DNA from: Dama dama | Lineage: Eukaryota; Chordata; Mammalia; Artiodactyla; Cervidae | Assembly (NCBI RefSeq): GCF_033118175.1 | Contig: NC_083688.1 | Span: 269,501-333,500 of the forward strand | Length of the DNA: 64,000 nt | Reading direction: 5' to 3' | Shown: piece by piece, positions 42,377-54,469 of the stretch | How the letters are laid out: the number at the start of each line of letters is the position of its first letter | Numbering within the stretch: the first letter of the stretch is position 1 | Notes under the pieces: model-generated | The model's database searches: none | Seen by the model: only the letters and a program-made list of their open reading frames with translations | What the model was told of the DNA's origin: nothing | Position numbers and translations under genes: made by a program

Positions 42377-42490
42377 AGGACTTCCTGACAGTCCATTGGT
42401 TAAGATTCCACACTTCCTCTGCAGGGGGCACAGGTTCAGTCTCTGGTCAGGAACTAAGATCTGGCGTGCCGTGTGGCGTGGCCAGAAAAG
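42377..42490 (+). mobile_element. tRNA-derived SINE, short form
   Basis: AGGACTTCCTGACAGTCCAT head, AGGTTCAGTCTCTGGTCAGG, TGGCGTGGCCAGAAAAG end. Confidence 0.85.
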
Positions 42491-44661
42491 CGGAAGTCCA
42501 GGAGCCTGCGTGCCCTCTGCAAGGAAATCAGAGAAGGCTTCCTGGGGGAGGTGGCACCTGAGCTGAGCCCCGAAGGACAAAGTTTGCCAGGGCAGAATAA
42601 GATCAGTATGCTCACCCAGAGCTAGCGCTGAGTGAATGGATGAGTGAGTGACCAGCAGATGTGTGGAATGAATGAATGAATGAATGACCTACCAAATAAT
42701 GTGAAATCTGAAGTCTCCAGGTCCAGACTGCAAAATCCAACTTCACACCACCCAGCCGTGGACTCTCTTCCTAGTCCTGGGGCTGTGCTCCCACTCGGTA
42801 CCCAAAGATTCTGGAGCCAGCCTGCATGGATTCAAGTCCCCAATCACTTACTAGCTGCAGGACATAGGGTAAGTTACTTAATTTCTCTGTGCCTTGGTGA
42901 AATGGAGGTAATAATACAACTTACCTTTGGGGAAGACTGAGTGAGTTCAGACAAGGAAAGGCTTAGAACCATGTTAGGCATGCAGTGAGAGATGTGTAAG
43001 TGTTTGCTAATATTGCCTGGGCATTAGCTTATCCATTAATTCACTCACTCACTTATTCACTCACTGATTCATGCTTTAGTCAATCCACCACTTACTTCCC
43101 ACTCCGCCCTCTTCACTGGTCATTGGTTGAGCAATCCCTGTTCCCAGGCCCTCTCCCCCGCCTTCCCAGCTTCCCTTGCCAGTCCTGGATGGTGCCCACC
43201 ACATTGCTAATTACATAACAATTTCATTAATTCCTCCAAAACCCCAAACAAACAAGAAGAGGCTGTCTGGAGCAGGGGTGACGTGCTACAACCAGAAGCA
43301 GGGTGTGGGCATGGAGCTCCATCAGGGGTTCCTTGGCCGGGGGCCATCACCCCAGGCTGAGCTGCCTTGGAGAGGGGAGGACCAGGCCTCCCCCGACGCC
43401 TCTCAAGGGCAGCCTTGCCCACCCCCTCTTGGACAGGCTGGATTCTTTCAAGTCCTGACCTCACCCAGATGGTGGTCCCTGGCCGTGCCCACTTCCTACC
43501 CACACTTGGCTCCCCTAACACCAGGAGCCCAGAGCCGGCCAGGGTGGGAGATGGATGCTCGAACCCATTTCCCCAGTGAACCATGGCGCTGTGTGATGAG
43601 TGTTATGACCGTGTGCTGACAGACGTCAGGTGGGCCCTCTGCAAAGGACCCACGGCTTCCTTCTTCCCCACAGGCCCTGGGAGAACAGGTCACACTAGGG
43701 GAAAGCATGCAAGAACCACTTCCTGAGCACCTCCCACCCGCCGGCACCTCGGGCCCTGCGTTTCCTTTGAACAGCAAGGCCCAATAGGGTGACAACTTGC
43801 CTCTCATCAATGAGGAAACTGAGGCTCAGAGAGGGAAACGGACTTGCCCAAGGCCACGGAACAGGTCCGGGTGGTCCGGGAATTCAAACCACAGGTCTCC
43901 TGAAACCTGCTCCTGCTCCAGTGTGAGCAAGTCTGGCATCTGGGAAATCGGAGCAAAGCTGGTGTGGGGCTTGAGGTGCCCTTTGGGCCAGAGGGCGGGG
44001 CGGGAGAGGAGATGGCTGGCGGCCAGGCAGGAACAATGGCGCGGGGCGGGTAACGGGAAGCTGGCCAGGTCTGGGGCTCCTGGGCAGGCCCTACTGGGCT
44101 CTCAAAGCAGCAGACTCATCCCACGGAGCTGCCAGGGTGATACCAGCCTCAAGCCGCCAACTCAGCGATTGCATCGGCCTTTTCCTGGAAGACAGCAGCT
44201 GCCGCGGGATGTCTGGGAGGAGGCACCTGTTTGGGAAAAGGGTGTGCCCGTACACTGCCCTGCCCTGCGCTCCTCCCAGCCCGCCGCTGTCTGCACTTCC
44301 TGGCACTCTGCCTACCAGCTGGGACCCCAAACCCGCCGGATCCCATGCCAGAAGGGCTGTAAGACTGAGTCCAGGCGCCCTGGTGACCAGCGCCGCCAGC
44401 ACCGGGCTGCCCAGCACCCGGCCTCCCAGGGAGCCTCTGCCCCATCCTTCCGCAAAGCCTCGCGCTGCCCCACCCGCAGGGCAGATAGGGACGGGCGGCG
44501 AGGCAAAGTGGCTGGTACGCCATCGCGTGTCATTCCTTGTCGTTGACCATCAATGCCATGCTGCTGGGATCACAGCTGGAGGGGCACCAAAGTCTGGCCC
44601 GAGGCATCCCACCACCCCCGGGCACAGGGCTGCACCCGCCGTCTCGAAGAGGAGTTGGGAG
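42491..44661. other. Intergenic unique sequence
   Basis: No gene recognised. It has a good MIR at 42800-42990 (CTAGCTGCAGGACATAGGG), a run of TGAATGAATGAATGAATGA at 42669-42688, and a reverse MIR at 43780-43890. CpG rises modestly at 44180-44480 without forming a clear island. Confidence 0.5.
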
Positions 44662-44836
44662 GGACTCGCGGGGTGGGCCAGGTGTTGAGAAGCCAGCTTC
44701 CAATGCAGAAGACTTGGGTTCCAGTCCTGGTCGGGGAACCGAGTCCCACCCAGCCTGGGGCAGCTGAGCCCACGTGAAGGATCCCGCTGCCAACTCAGAG
44801 CTGACACGGCCCAACAAATAAATACACGTTTTGAAA
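44662..44836 (+). mobile_element. Diverged tRNA-derived SINE
   Basis: GACTTGGGTTCCAGTCCTGG box B region, TCGGGGAACCGAGTCCCACC and an AACAAATAAATACACG tail. Head degraded. Confidence 0.7.
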
Positions 44837-45640
44837 AAGAAGCGAGGTCAAGAGCACCCCAGCCCCCAGGCCAGAGGAGGAGGGCTGGGGCCAACAGACA
44901 GTCCCGGCACTTGTCACCGCCGGGAGGGGAAGAGGGTTGGGGTCCGCTGCTGCAGAGGGCAGCGTCCCCACAGCAGGCAGGGCGAGAGCCCAGAAGGGAG
45001 GGCACGGCCAGGCAGAGGGGCTGACGCCCAGCCGCAGAGCAGAGAGGGCCTCCATGCATCCCTCGCCTCTCTAAGCAGGGCGCTCTGGTTCAGAAGGGGT
45101 CTGCTGGTGACCGAGGACCATGGCTCCATGTGGGTGCTGACAGGCGGGGCAGCCGGCCGGCTTCTGTAAGGCACCCGCATAGCTCCCAGGCCGCTTCACA
45201 TCGATGAACGCAGAGCTGGGAGGAGGCGGAGCGCCAGGCCGCCTGAGCCCCAGTACATCGCAGGCACTTGCTCCCATCCTGGTCTGCCCCTCACAGAGCC
45301 GCTGCGAGGACCACAGCGGCTGGTGGACGGGCATGGGCTTCCCAAGTGGGGCATTGCTGCAGAGCTGGTAGAAGCTGGCTATCACAGCCGAAGGCTTCAG
45401 GGAGCAGGCCCTAGGTCAGGCAGGCCTGCATCCAAAGAGGCTCTGTCTCTTATTTGCTGTGTGACCTCAGGCAAGTTGCTTCCTCTCTCTGAGCCTCTGT
45501 TGCCTCCTTTGAAAAATTTGGAAGGTATATACAGAACCTGTCCAGAAGGTTGTTACAGGGGGTAATTAAGGAGGTTGTTAAGGAGGTAATCAATGCTGAT
45601 GAAGTGGCAAACAGCATTTAGGGCCCGGCGGTGGTGATTT
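44837..45640. other. Intergenic sequence with a MIR
   Basis: Unique GC-rich DNA to 45400, then a forward MIR at 45410-45610 (TTGCTGTGTGACCTCAGGCA). No gene. Confidence 0.5.
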
Positions 45641-45835
45641 TGGGCTTCCCAGGTAGTACTAGTGGAACCCTAACGCCAACGCGGGAGACGTGAGAGATGT
45701 GGGTTCAACCCCCGGATCAGGAAGATCCCCTGGAGAAGAGCATGTATTCTTGCCTGTAGAATCCCATGGGTGGAGGAGCCTGCTGGGCTACAGTCCATGG
45801 GGTTGCAAAGAGTTGGACACAAAGAAGTGACCTAG
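45641..45835 (+). mobile_element. Bov-tA-type SINE
   Basis: GGGCTTCCCAGGTAGTACTA head, GGTTCAACCCCCGGATCAGG, and a CCATGGGGTTGCAAAGAGTT end. The body is shortened internally near 45740. Confidence 0.9.
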
Positions 45836-46459
45836 CAGGCATGCATGCGTGGGGAGACTTTATTGTGCCATTATGAAGCCAAGAACTCGGTATAAAGACT
45901 TGGACAACCCAGGGCCAAGGCCAGGTCTCCAGACCCCCTGGGGATAAGCATCTTACAGTCTTAGGAACGCTCCCTTCCCTTCAGTCCACCTTTAGGCAGT
46001 CTCAGAAGGAAGGGGCTCTGGGCCCAGCTTGGACACCCCCCATGTACCTGTATTCAATAAGCCTTAAGCACTCCTGAGTGTTCGCCCGCGCTGGGACCCC
46101 TGAAGTTTTCAGGAGCCAACGGTCCAAAGGGAGCCCGGAGCCGGTGACAAGCCCTGTGAGGCTGATGCCCTGGGTTCCGGGGCTTCCTGGGGGAACGCGT
46201 GCTCCTGCCCCAGCCCTGGTCAGCAGGTGGAGGGTGCTAGAGAGGCAGCACCCGGAGGAGATGCCGCAGCCAACCGCAGTCCTGCTGGTCAGACTCTTCC
46301 TGTCCGGATGGGCGCTCCGACTGCCCAGAGGCCTTACGCTCTCGTGCCCCTGCCGGCCACTGCCCTGGGCCCGCCCCCCCAGCACACAGCCAAGCGTCGG
46401 GGGCTCAAGCCCAGGATGCGAGGTGGGAAGAGCGCCACCCTCAGGACCCCCGAGCTCTG

Positions 46460-46473
46460 CTGCCCTCTAGTGG
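46460..46473 (-). promoter_or_regulatory. CTCF core motif
   Basis: On the minus strand reads CCACTAGAGGGCAG, matching all 14 positions of the CTCF core CCASYAGRKGGCRS. Lies in unique intergenic DNA about 8 kb beyond the 3' end of ARHGEF19. Motif match only; occupancy unknown. Confidence 0.6.
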
Positions 46474-46619
46474 CAGGACCCAGAAGGCGGCTGCTCCCAC
46501 CAGAGGAAATGAATGAACCGCAATTACTTTAAAAAATAATATGATGACAACATTCATCCTTTACAGTCTGTAAAATGCCTTCCCAGTCAGTTATAGAATG
46601 AAGGGGGGAGGTGCAGGAT

Positions 46620-46756
46620 ACCGGACTGAAATCATATGGGATTTAAGCCCTGAGTCAGGTTCCAACTGGTTATGTGACCTCAGACAATTCGCGTCACCTC
46701 TATGAGCCTCAGACTCCTCATCTGTAAAATGGGTGACAAAATAGGGTTGTTGTGAG
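46620..46756 (+). repeat. MIR SINE remnant
   Basis: TGTGACCTCAGACAATTCGC, CTCATCTGTAAAATGGGTGA in consensus order, interrupted by the SINE that follows. Confidence 0.65.
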
Positions 46757-46851
46757 AATTTCCTGGCAGGCTAGTGGTTAGGACTGCGTGCTGTCACGGT
46801 TGAGGGCCCAGGTTCACAGGACATGGTCCAAAAAATAAAAATAAAAAATAG
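46757..46851 (+). mobile_element. Degraded short tRNA-derived SINE
   Basis: AATTTCCTGGCAGGCTAGTG head and AAAAAATAAAAATAAAAAAT tail. The duplicated AATAGGGTTGTTGT on both sides (46740 and 46848) is the target-site duplication within the MIR. Confidence 0.8.
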
Positions 46852-48051
46852 GGTTGTTGTAAGGATGAAAAGACCTTATGCCTGGTGCATAGTTTGCATT
46901 GATAACAAAAACACCATAATTGTTACCATAATAACACTTGCCCAGTCTGCCATATGTCCTGATGCATTACAATACTTTCTGTAAAGTCCTTTTTCAAAGT
47001 GCCACCTCCTTCAATCTGCATTACTGTTCCAGTTTAACAGAGGAGGGAATTAGAGCTCAGAAAGGGGAAGTAACTTGCCTAGAGCATCAGGGCTTCTAAG
47101 TGGTAAAACAGGACCCAAGTCGGTCTGCTAACTCCAGCTACAGGGCTCACTTCCCCACACCTTGCTTTGGAAACTTAAAATTCCCCGCATCCTTATCACT
47201 GTATTTAAATAAACAGGCACAGCCTCTGCCCCCTTCAGCCTCTTTCTGCACCTTCTCCCACACCCACGCCAGCATCTGGAATGCCAGCACTAACAGCTGA
47301 TTCCCTCCTCTCCTTCCTGACCAGATCCCCTGCCCTGAGCGTGGCTCCCAGAGTTCACCCTGCCTATACTCCTGCACCCCACCCAGGCCGGTGACTGTTC
47401 ATCCTGTTCTTCATGCTGCTCAAGGGAGGAGATTCCATAACTTCACTTCCTCCACCCGCCCAGGAGGAACTGTTTGTTACAGTTCCCACAGTTGGGAAGT
47501 TCTACTTTATGTCTAACCAGAGTCCCTCCTGCTGCAGTTTCAGCCCCTTTCCTTTTGTTCTTTCCCCCAAGAGTGTCAGAAATATACTCTTAAGAGGATA
47601 CTGGAAACCCAGAGAGAAGGACCCTGGAGTGGGGAAGGGTCACTCCAGGACAGGAAGTGAGAGCTGAGCCTGGGTTCAAATCCAGGTCAGGGCAGCAGGA
47701 GTGGCTGAGCTGGTCTTCGGTGCCCAGGGCAGCCTCACCCAGGCCGGGGTGGGGCAGCCTCACTCCCAGCTCGTGGCTCCTAATGGGGGCTGGCGTGGGA
47801 ACTGAGGGGCAGAGCAGGTCTGAGGGGACACGCCTAGTTCAGGCTCAGGAGTCGCATGGGGCTGGACTCAAGTCCCCTCGACACACCTCTGCTGCGCGTC
47901 TCCTCTGTGCAGGTGCTGCAGGTGGCCCCGAGGAGGCCCTCGTGGACCCCACAGTCCAACAGTGAGGGAGCAGGAATCCCAGAGCAGCGAGAGGGGAGGT
48001 GGGGAGACCGTGTTTGTGAGGGTGATCATGGACGGTCTCCTGAGGCGGTGG
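46852..48051. other. Intergenic sequence with old repeats
   Basis: A reverse MIR-like block at 46960-47110. The rest is unique, with no recognised gene. Confidence 0.45.
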
Positions 48052-48451
48052 CATTTTGAGAGCTGGACCATAAAGAAGGCTGAGCACCAAAGAATTGATG
48101 CTTTTGAACTGTGGTGTTGGAGAAGACTCTTCAGAGTCCCTTGGACTGCAAGGAGATCCAACCAGTCCATCCTAAAGGAGATCAGTCCTGGGTGTTCATT
48201 GGAAGGACTAATGCTGAAGCTGAAACTCCAATACTTTGGCCACCTGATGCGAGAAGAGCTGACTCATTTGAGAAGACCCTGATCCTGGGAAAGATTGAAG
48301 GCAGGAGGAGAAGGGGACGACAGAGGATGAGATGGTTGGATGGCATCACCAACTCAATGGACATGAGTTTGAGCAAACTCCAGGAGTTGGTGATGGACAC
48401 AGAGGCCTGGCGTGCTGCAGTCCGTGGGGTCACGACTTAACAACTGAAGAG
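48052..48451 (+). mobile_element. BovB (RTE) LINE 3' fragment, second copy
   Basis: Younger than the copy near 21 kb: TGAGCACCAAAGAATTGATG, GATCCAACCAGTCCATCCTA, CAGAGGATGAGATGGTTGGA in order. The reverse-transcriptase C-terminal frame survives in two overlapping pieces separated by a frameshift near 48265. It has lost the 5' portion and is inactive. Confidence 0.93.
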
Positions 48452-48799
48452 CAACAACCGAGGATTAAAAAGGGGCCAGACCTGAATATCTGAAGGGAGA
48501 ACATGCCAGAAGGAGTGAGCAGCCAGGGCAAAGCCCAGTGGGAATGAGCTTGGAGTCTAAAGACCAACTAGAAAGAGGGCCAGGGCAGTGAACCTGTACA
48601 GGGCTCTTGTGTGTGGACTCACGTGCGGCCCTTCTCTTTGAGTGTCAGTCATCTTCTCTGTAAAATGGGGTCAACAATACCCACTTAACATGAAATGGAC
48701 ACACAGGCCTTAACCCAGGGCCTGGTAAGTGGTATTCCATCATTCCTCTAGTAACAGGTCCATCCCTGCCATCCTTTAGGGTTCAGATTTTGTTATATA

Positions 48800-48932
48800 T
48801 ATATTTACTTATTTGGCTATGCCAAGTCTTGGCTGTGGCATGTGGGATATAGTTCCCTGACCAGGGATGGAACCCCGGACCCCTGCCTTGAGAGCGTGGA
48901 GTCTCAGCCACTAGGCCACCAGGGAAGCCCCA
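48800..48932 (-). mobile_element. tRNA-derived SINE, reverse, short form
   Basis: TATATTTACTTATTTGGCTA start, CCTGACCAGGGATGGAACCC, CACCAGGGAAGCCCC end. Confidence 0.88.
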
Positions 48933-49233
48933 TCCTATGCCCCAGCCCAAAACTATCCTCACCAGGCGCATGAGATGCCCAACCAGTCAGTGAGATGTTG
49001 GAGTGTTCTAGGTGTTGTTCGACTGCACAGGACCTCACAGTTCATAGAGCATTTCCTCCCATTCTCGATCACTCCGCAGAGCTGGGTGGCTGTGGAGTGA
49101 TGTCCCGCTGTCCCTGGCCCACAGCAAATGCTTAAAGAATATCAGGTCCAGGACCTGCTATTTCTGCCTCCATGATGGACTTTAAAATTCCAAACGCCTT
49201 TCTTACCAGACTTCCTTCATTTGAAGAAAGGAT

Positions 49234-49370
49234 TGGGAACTTCTCTGGTGGCCCACTGACTGAGACTCTGTGCTCCCAAAGCAGGGAGCCTGGGTTCGAT
49301 CCCTGGTTGGGGAACAAGATGCCACAACAAAGACCCAGTGCAGGCAAATACATTAATTAATCTTAACAGA
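49234..49370 (+). mobile_element. tRNA-derived SINE, short form
   Basis: GGGAACTTCTCTGGTGGCCC head, GGTTCGATCCCTGGTTGGGG, ACATTAATTAATC tail. Confidence 0.86.
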
Positions 49371-49800
49371 AAGGAAAGGATCGCTTTCCATCCACATAGA
49401 TCCCTCCCCCAAGGGAGATCTTGGCTCACAGCTAAGCTCTGTTGGAATCAGAAGCTGAGCCTCCATGTAAACCCAGAAAAAATACTGGAGCAAGACAGAT
49501 CCTCGGGCCTTCTCACATGGAGGCCAAGCAGGAGCAGGCCAAAGTCAAGGTCAGGTCAGGGACTGAAGTCACGGGCTCCTCTTCATGACAATAAAGAGCT
49601 TCACTCCTAGAGGAGGGCCAATCCCGGGTCTCTGCTCTGCCGTGTCCCTGTCCTGCCACCTCCATTTCGCCTTTCAAGATGGAGCTGGGGTGACATCACC
49701 TCCAGGAAGCCTGCCTTGATCTCTTGTAAGAGCTGGCTGCTCCCTCATTTGTCCACCAAAGCCGCAGGGCTCCTCCCACCAGGGTAAAGGTTCTGTTGAA
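49371..49800. other. Intergenic unique sequence
   Basis: No gene. Faint L2-like wording near 49690-49740 (CCTCCAGGAAGCCTGCCTTG). Confidence 0.4.
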
Positions 49801-49809
49801 GTTTCACTC

Positions 49810-50345
49810 ACAGGCATGAAGCACACAGATCTCAGTGGATTGCCCCCAGATGAACGGCCTGGGTAAACAGCATCATCAGACTCCTCCCGGACTAGTTACT
49901 AGTCCTGCCCCAAGGCATCTCCACCCTGACCTCTACCCCTCAGTTAGTTTTGCCTGCTTTTGTACTTTATGCAAATGCAATCATCCAAGAAGTCCTCTTT
50001 TGTGTCTGGCTTCTCTCTCTCCTCAGGCAGAATTTCAGTTGGTTTACTGGCATTACTGTATAGCCTTCCCCACCTGTGAATAGACCATAATTTATCCATT
50101 TTACCATTGATGAGCATCTGGGCAGTTTCTAGTATTTTTGTCAGTTAATGACTGGTACTGCTAGGAATATTTCCTGTCTTTGGGGGCCCATGTGTACACC
50201 TTTCTGTCGAGTGTATATGCAAAGAAAGAAGTGAAATCACTGGGTCAGAGGGTGGGCATGTACTTGGCTTTAGAAGATGCAGTCAAACTGTTTTCCAAAG
50301 CAGTTGTGCCAATTTATACCCTGCCAATAGAGACAAGCTTGCCTA
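49810..50345. repeat. Old LINE-1-like fragment
   Basis: AATCACTGGGTCAGAGGG followed by CAAACTGTTTTCCAAAGCAG and ATTTATACCCTGCCAATAGA is a frequent mammalian L1-associated string. Borders and orientation not settled. Confidence 0.5.
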
Positions 50346-50507
50346 GGCTCAAAACTGTCTCAAAGTCCTTGCTTTTCGACTGTTCACTCGTCTGTCTAAC
50401 CCATTGGGGCTGGGATGCCATCCAAGCCCCCCCACCCCCACCCGGCTCCGGCTGGCAGGAGACTTGCGTGAGAGAGGAGAATGAAGGGCGTCAGGGAGAA
50501 GCACAGA

Positions 50508-50630
50508 GGGCGCGCCCGGCGGTCCAGTGGTCAGGACTCTGCACGTTCACCGTAGGGCATCTGGGCCCGATCCCTGAGTGTGGGACTGAGACCCACCAAA
50601 CCACGTGGTGTGGCCAGAAATAAAAAAGTG
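50508..50630 (+). mobile_element. tRNA-derived SINE, short form
   Basis: GGGCGCGCCCGGCGGTCCAG head (diverged), CCCGATCCCTGAGTGTGGGA, GTGTGGCCAGAAATAAAAAA tail. Confidence 0.8.
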
Positions 50631-51550
50631 TCATAAAATTATTCTAAACAGACTTCAATAAGTTCAAATACACTTTAAAAAAAAAACACAGAGAGAAAAG
50701 AGAGAAGGAGGGAGGGCGGGGTGAGGGGAAGGGGAGAGGGAGGGGGGGAATGAAGGAGACCACCTCCCCGCCAGCGGCCGCATACTGGCTGCTCTGGGGC
50801 AAGGGCTTGCTGGGCTGAAACTGCGCCTCCCGGTTCACCCTAAAACCTCACTGTGCCCTAAAAATGAACAACTGAGTAAGTGTCTTTCTCCATTCATTTC
50901 AGGATCAAGTCTTCCAAACAATAGGTTGTTTTCCGGGAATTACTGGGAGGGGTGAGGACAGCAGGATCCCCGGGTGGGAAGCCTTCGAGATGAGCCCCTG
51001 GAGGCCCCTGGCTTGGAGACTGGCCAAGCAGATGGTCCCAGGGCCCACCCCATCCCAGACGTGCCTGCCCACTGCCCTCTGCCGCTGCAGCAAGCAGAGG
51101 CAGGGCTCTGGGTCCTTGGCCAAGGCCAGATTCCAGGGCAGAGCCTGCTGGGCAGAGAGGGGGGAGCCCCCAGGATGCCGGATGCACCTCCTGAAGCCGC
51201 CCCACGGGCGAGCCCGTCTCCCTGCCAGGCGGCACAGACCCCCGGAGGGCCGCCCTCACCCCAGCCCCCTGCAGCCTTGCCCAGTCTCGGGTGTCAGCCA
51301 GAATCCAGATGTGCCAGGGCAGGTTGAACGAAGTGGGCTTGCTTCCTCTGCTTTGCCAATCTGTGCCAGCCCTGGCTCTCTGCATGCAGACTCAGCACTG
51401 GAAGAAGCGGGGAGCCCACATGGTCTGCCCTGAGCGCAGGAATCTCCCTCCTGGAATTTCTGAGTTCCTTAAATCCTCGAGAAGCAGCGGTTTCACCACC
51501 TCGCAAGGGCTCCCATGGCTTAGCTATGCAGTTGTGACACAGTAGAAGCC
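50631..51550. other. Intergenic unique sequence
   Basis: A purine-rich GA tract at 50690-50760, then GC-rich unique DNA. No gene recognised. Confidence 0.45.
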
Positions 51551-51707
51551 ACCATTTTTTGCAGCTTCATTAGGGACCAGACACTGTCAACCTTACCTAC
51601 TTTACTCCACGGTGTCTCCATGAAGCAGGTGTTATCATTATCAAACCCATCTTGCAGAGGCAGGAGCTGAGGCTTAGAGCCACTATGCATCTGCCTAAAA
51701 TCACATT

Positions 51708-51805
51708 TTGTGTGTGTGTGTGTACGTATATAATATACATACATATGTACATATATAACATACATGATATAATGTATGTAATATGTACATATATAATATA
51801 TAAAA
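51708..51805. repeat. AT-rich (TG)n/(TATACA)n low-complexity tract
   Basis: GTGTGTGTGTGTGTACGTAT passing into ATATACATACATATGTACAT-type repeats. Confidence 0.85.
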
Positions 51806-51879
51806 ACAATTTTTTCCTACCTCCCTACCTCTCTCTAACGAGAGGGCCTAGAAACAGTGGTACCACAATAGCCGTGAGC

Positions 51880-52870
51880 ACGTACAGTGCCCAGATCTTA
51901 GTTTCTAAATACCACACTCTAATAAAAGGAATCACGGTCCTCAGAGAAATGGCTGGTTCTCTTCTGAAAGGGAAAGCAGAAGATGAGCCTAGCATCATGC
52001 TGTACCAGAAAGTAAGGAAATGCTCAAAAAAAAAAAAAAAAAAACCCAGAAGGATGAGGGACGTCATAGACACAGAAGCTCATCTGGAAGAGTTCCCAAT
52101 GGCCAAAACTGGACAATCTGAACAACAAAATAAATAACTTAGTACTGAACTATAACCCAAAAGATAAGATAGATACAGGCATGGGTCCACGCTGATAGAA
52201 ATAAATGGGAGAGGGGAGGAAAAATCTTCCTTAGGGAAGAATTCAAAATAATATCTATAGATACAGTTTCCAGGAGGTGGAGCATATCTTCTCCCCAGTC
52301 GAGTGTGGGCTCCACTTGCTTCAAATAACAGAGTAGGAGAAGGAGAAAATAGTGACTTCACAGTGGAAGAGCCTGGCAGACACCAGCTCAACCATGTAAT
52401 CAAGGCCAACGGGGCCAGTGAGAAGTCACAAGGGCCCTTCACCCTGTCGTCTTCTCCCCAACCCGCAGCCCTGGCCAGTCATGAGCAAAACATCGTACAA
52501 GCTCTAGCGGAGGGACCATCTAACAAAACACTGAACTCCTCAAAACTGGCAAGGTCATGAAAAATAAGGAAAGATTGAGAAACTGTCGTAGATCAGTGCC
52601 ATGATGACTACATGTGATGTGGGATCCTAGATTGGTTAATGGAGCAAAAAAAAAAAAAAAAAAAAGACATTAGTGGAGAAATTGGTGAAATCGAAACAAA
52701 GTCTGGCATTCAGTTAATAGTCATGTATCAATGTTGGTTTCTTAGTTTTAGCAACTGCTCCATGGTCATGTAAGATGCTACCATTAGGGAGACTGGCCAA
52801 GGAGTGTCCAGAACTCACTGTACAGGCCTGCAACTCTTCTGTAAACTTAGAAGTTATTCCAGAGTAAAAG
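51880..52870 (+). repeat. Old LINE-1 (L1M-type) 3' region
   Basis: Wording such as CAAACTGGCAAGGTCATGA-like strings, AATAGTCATGTATCAATGTT and CTTCTGTAAACTTAGAAGTT at the 3' end matches ancient L1 3' UTR. Two pure A-runs (about 52025-52043 and 52646-52664) interrupt it. No open reverse-transcriptase frame. Confidence 0.5.
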
Positions 52871-52892
52871 CTCTATGTTTAAGAATCATACA

Positions 52893-53003
52893 GGTGACTT
52901 CCCCGGTGGTCCAGGGGTTAAGACTCCGCTCCCCCAGTGCAGAGGGCATGGGTTCTATCCCTGGTTGGGGAGCTAAGATGCCACATGCCACCTTAAAAAA
53001 TCA
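52893..53003 (+). mobile_element. tRNA-derived SINE, short form
   Basis: GTGACTTCCCCGGTGGTCCA head, GGTTCTATCCCTGGTTGGGG, ACCTTAAAAAATCA tail. Confidence 0.87.
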
Positions 53004-53760
53004 CCCTGGCTATAAACGTATGAACCAGAACTCAAATTCAAACGTATGTCTCCTTAGCCCATACGCTCCACCCTCCCCACACCATCTCATGTTAGGAAGT
53101 TGTTCCCGAAGCCCACTTCATGGATCTGAGCCTCTCATCTGCCCACCATTGCCCTCTCAGACCAACCCCATCTGTTTTCTCCGCCCCACACCCTCCTCTT
53201 GAGAGATGAAGGATGCTCCTATCCGCTCCGGTATGCTCACATCTCCAAGGTCACTATTCCTAGGTTGTTCCACTCCTGGGTGACTTGGGTTTCAGTGAAT
53301 GTTGGCCACCCTAGCACCCACCCCTCCTTTGCAGCAGCCATCTGATTCTACATGGGGATCCATAGGGTTCCAGAGAAATTAACTTGGTTCCAGAGAAGAG
53401 CACATGACTTAGGTGAGGTCTATTAGCACACACCAACCCTGGCCACGGTGATCAGCCCAGAGGTAGCCATGTGACCCAACCAGGTCTAAAATATCCTGGG
53501 AGTTTGACAGGGAATGGTAGGATGAAGGCAATTCTCTTCTTCAACGTGGGATGTAAATGAAGAAGCCCCTGAAAGTCTTAGGTTGAAGCCTGAGGACAGC
53601 AGAGCAGAGGAATGGAAAGTCTGGGCTGTCACTGACTTCAGTGGCCACTGGACCAGGCCTTGCCTGAAGCACATACTGCCTCTCCATTGGCTGAGAAACG
53701 CCCCAAAAGATCTTATCGGACAAAGGCAGGGGAGGAGGGTTCTTGGCAGGTGGGATTTAA
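53004..53760. other. Intergenic sequence preceding an LTR
   Basis: No gene. Sequence is mostly unique or too diverged to place; the last part may belong to the LTR element that follows. Confidence 0.4.
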
Positions 53761-53764
53761 ATGA

Positions 53765-54095
53765 AAAATATGGAGTGGGGAGATTATCTGCGTGGGCCCC
53801 AAATACAACCACACGTATCCTTATAAGAGGGAGATCACACACAAAGAAGGCAATGTGACCGCAGAAGCAGAGACTGGAATGATGCGGCCACAAGCCACAG
53901 AATGCTGGCGGCCACCAGGAGCTAGGGTGCTAGAGCACACCACTCCTACCAGACAGCCCTGCCCACACCTGGATTCTGGCTCAAAGATACTGACTTCAGG
54001 ATGCTGGTCTCCAGAACAGAGAGAAGAAATTCCTATTGTTTTTAAATCGCTTAGTTTGTGATCATTTGTTAAAGAAGCAGTAAGAAACAAATCCA
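53765..54095 (+). mobile_element. Solitary LTR of ERVL-MaLR (MLT1-like) type
   Basis: Contains the MaLR LTR words in order: ATTATCTGCGTGGGCCCCAA, GGAATGATGCGGCCACAAGC, GAATGCTGGCGGCCACCAGG, GGTCTCCAGAACAGAGAGA, TCGCTTAGTTTGTGATCATT. No internal retroviral coding sequence accompanies it. Confidence 0.75.
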
Positions 54096-54469
54096 AGAAC
54101 AAATAAATTCTCTTGAATATTTAAGCCTATTTGAATCTGATATTTTGCTAACTGCAGCCCAAAGCAGTCTAACTGACATGCAGCTCCTGTCTCATCATCC
54201 TCTGGTCAAGAGGTGAACTCTACAGAAGAGCAGATCCCAGGGGGAGGTGAGCAGTCAGAGCTCCTCCCGACCTTTTTCCTTGGCTGCTCCATCCAGTCTC
54301 CCCTAATGGTAGCATCGTACAAGACCATGGAACAGTTGCTAAAACTAAGAGACCAACATTGATGCGTGCACACCTGAGCGGATAGGAGCACCCTTCGTCT
54401 CTCAAGAGGAGGGCGTGGGGCTCTCCCGACAGCCGGCCCAGCAGCCAGCGCGTGGGCTTTTCCCCAGTT

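Noticed and set aside
44180..44480. Possible additional CpG island
   Set aside because: CpG is only moderately raised and there is no promoter-type motif or splice donor.
47962..48440. Apparent reverse-transcriptase-like protein
   Set aside because: It is the truncated, frameshifted 3' end of a BovB LINE, not a host gene.
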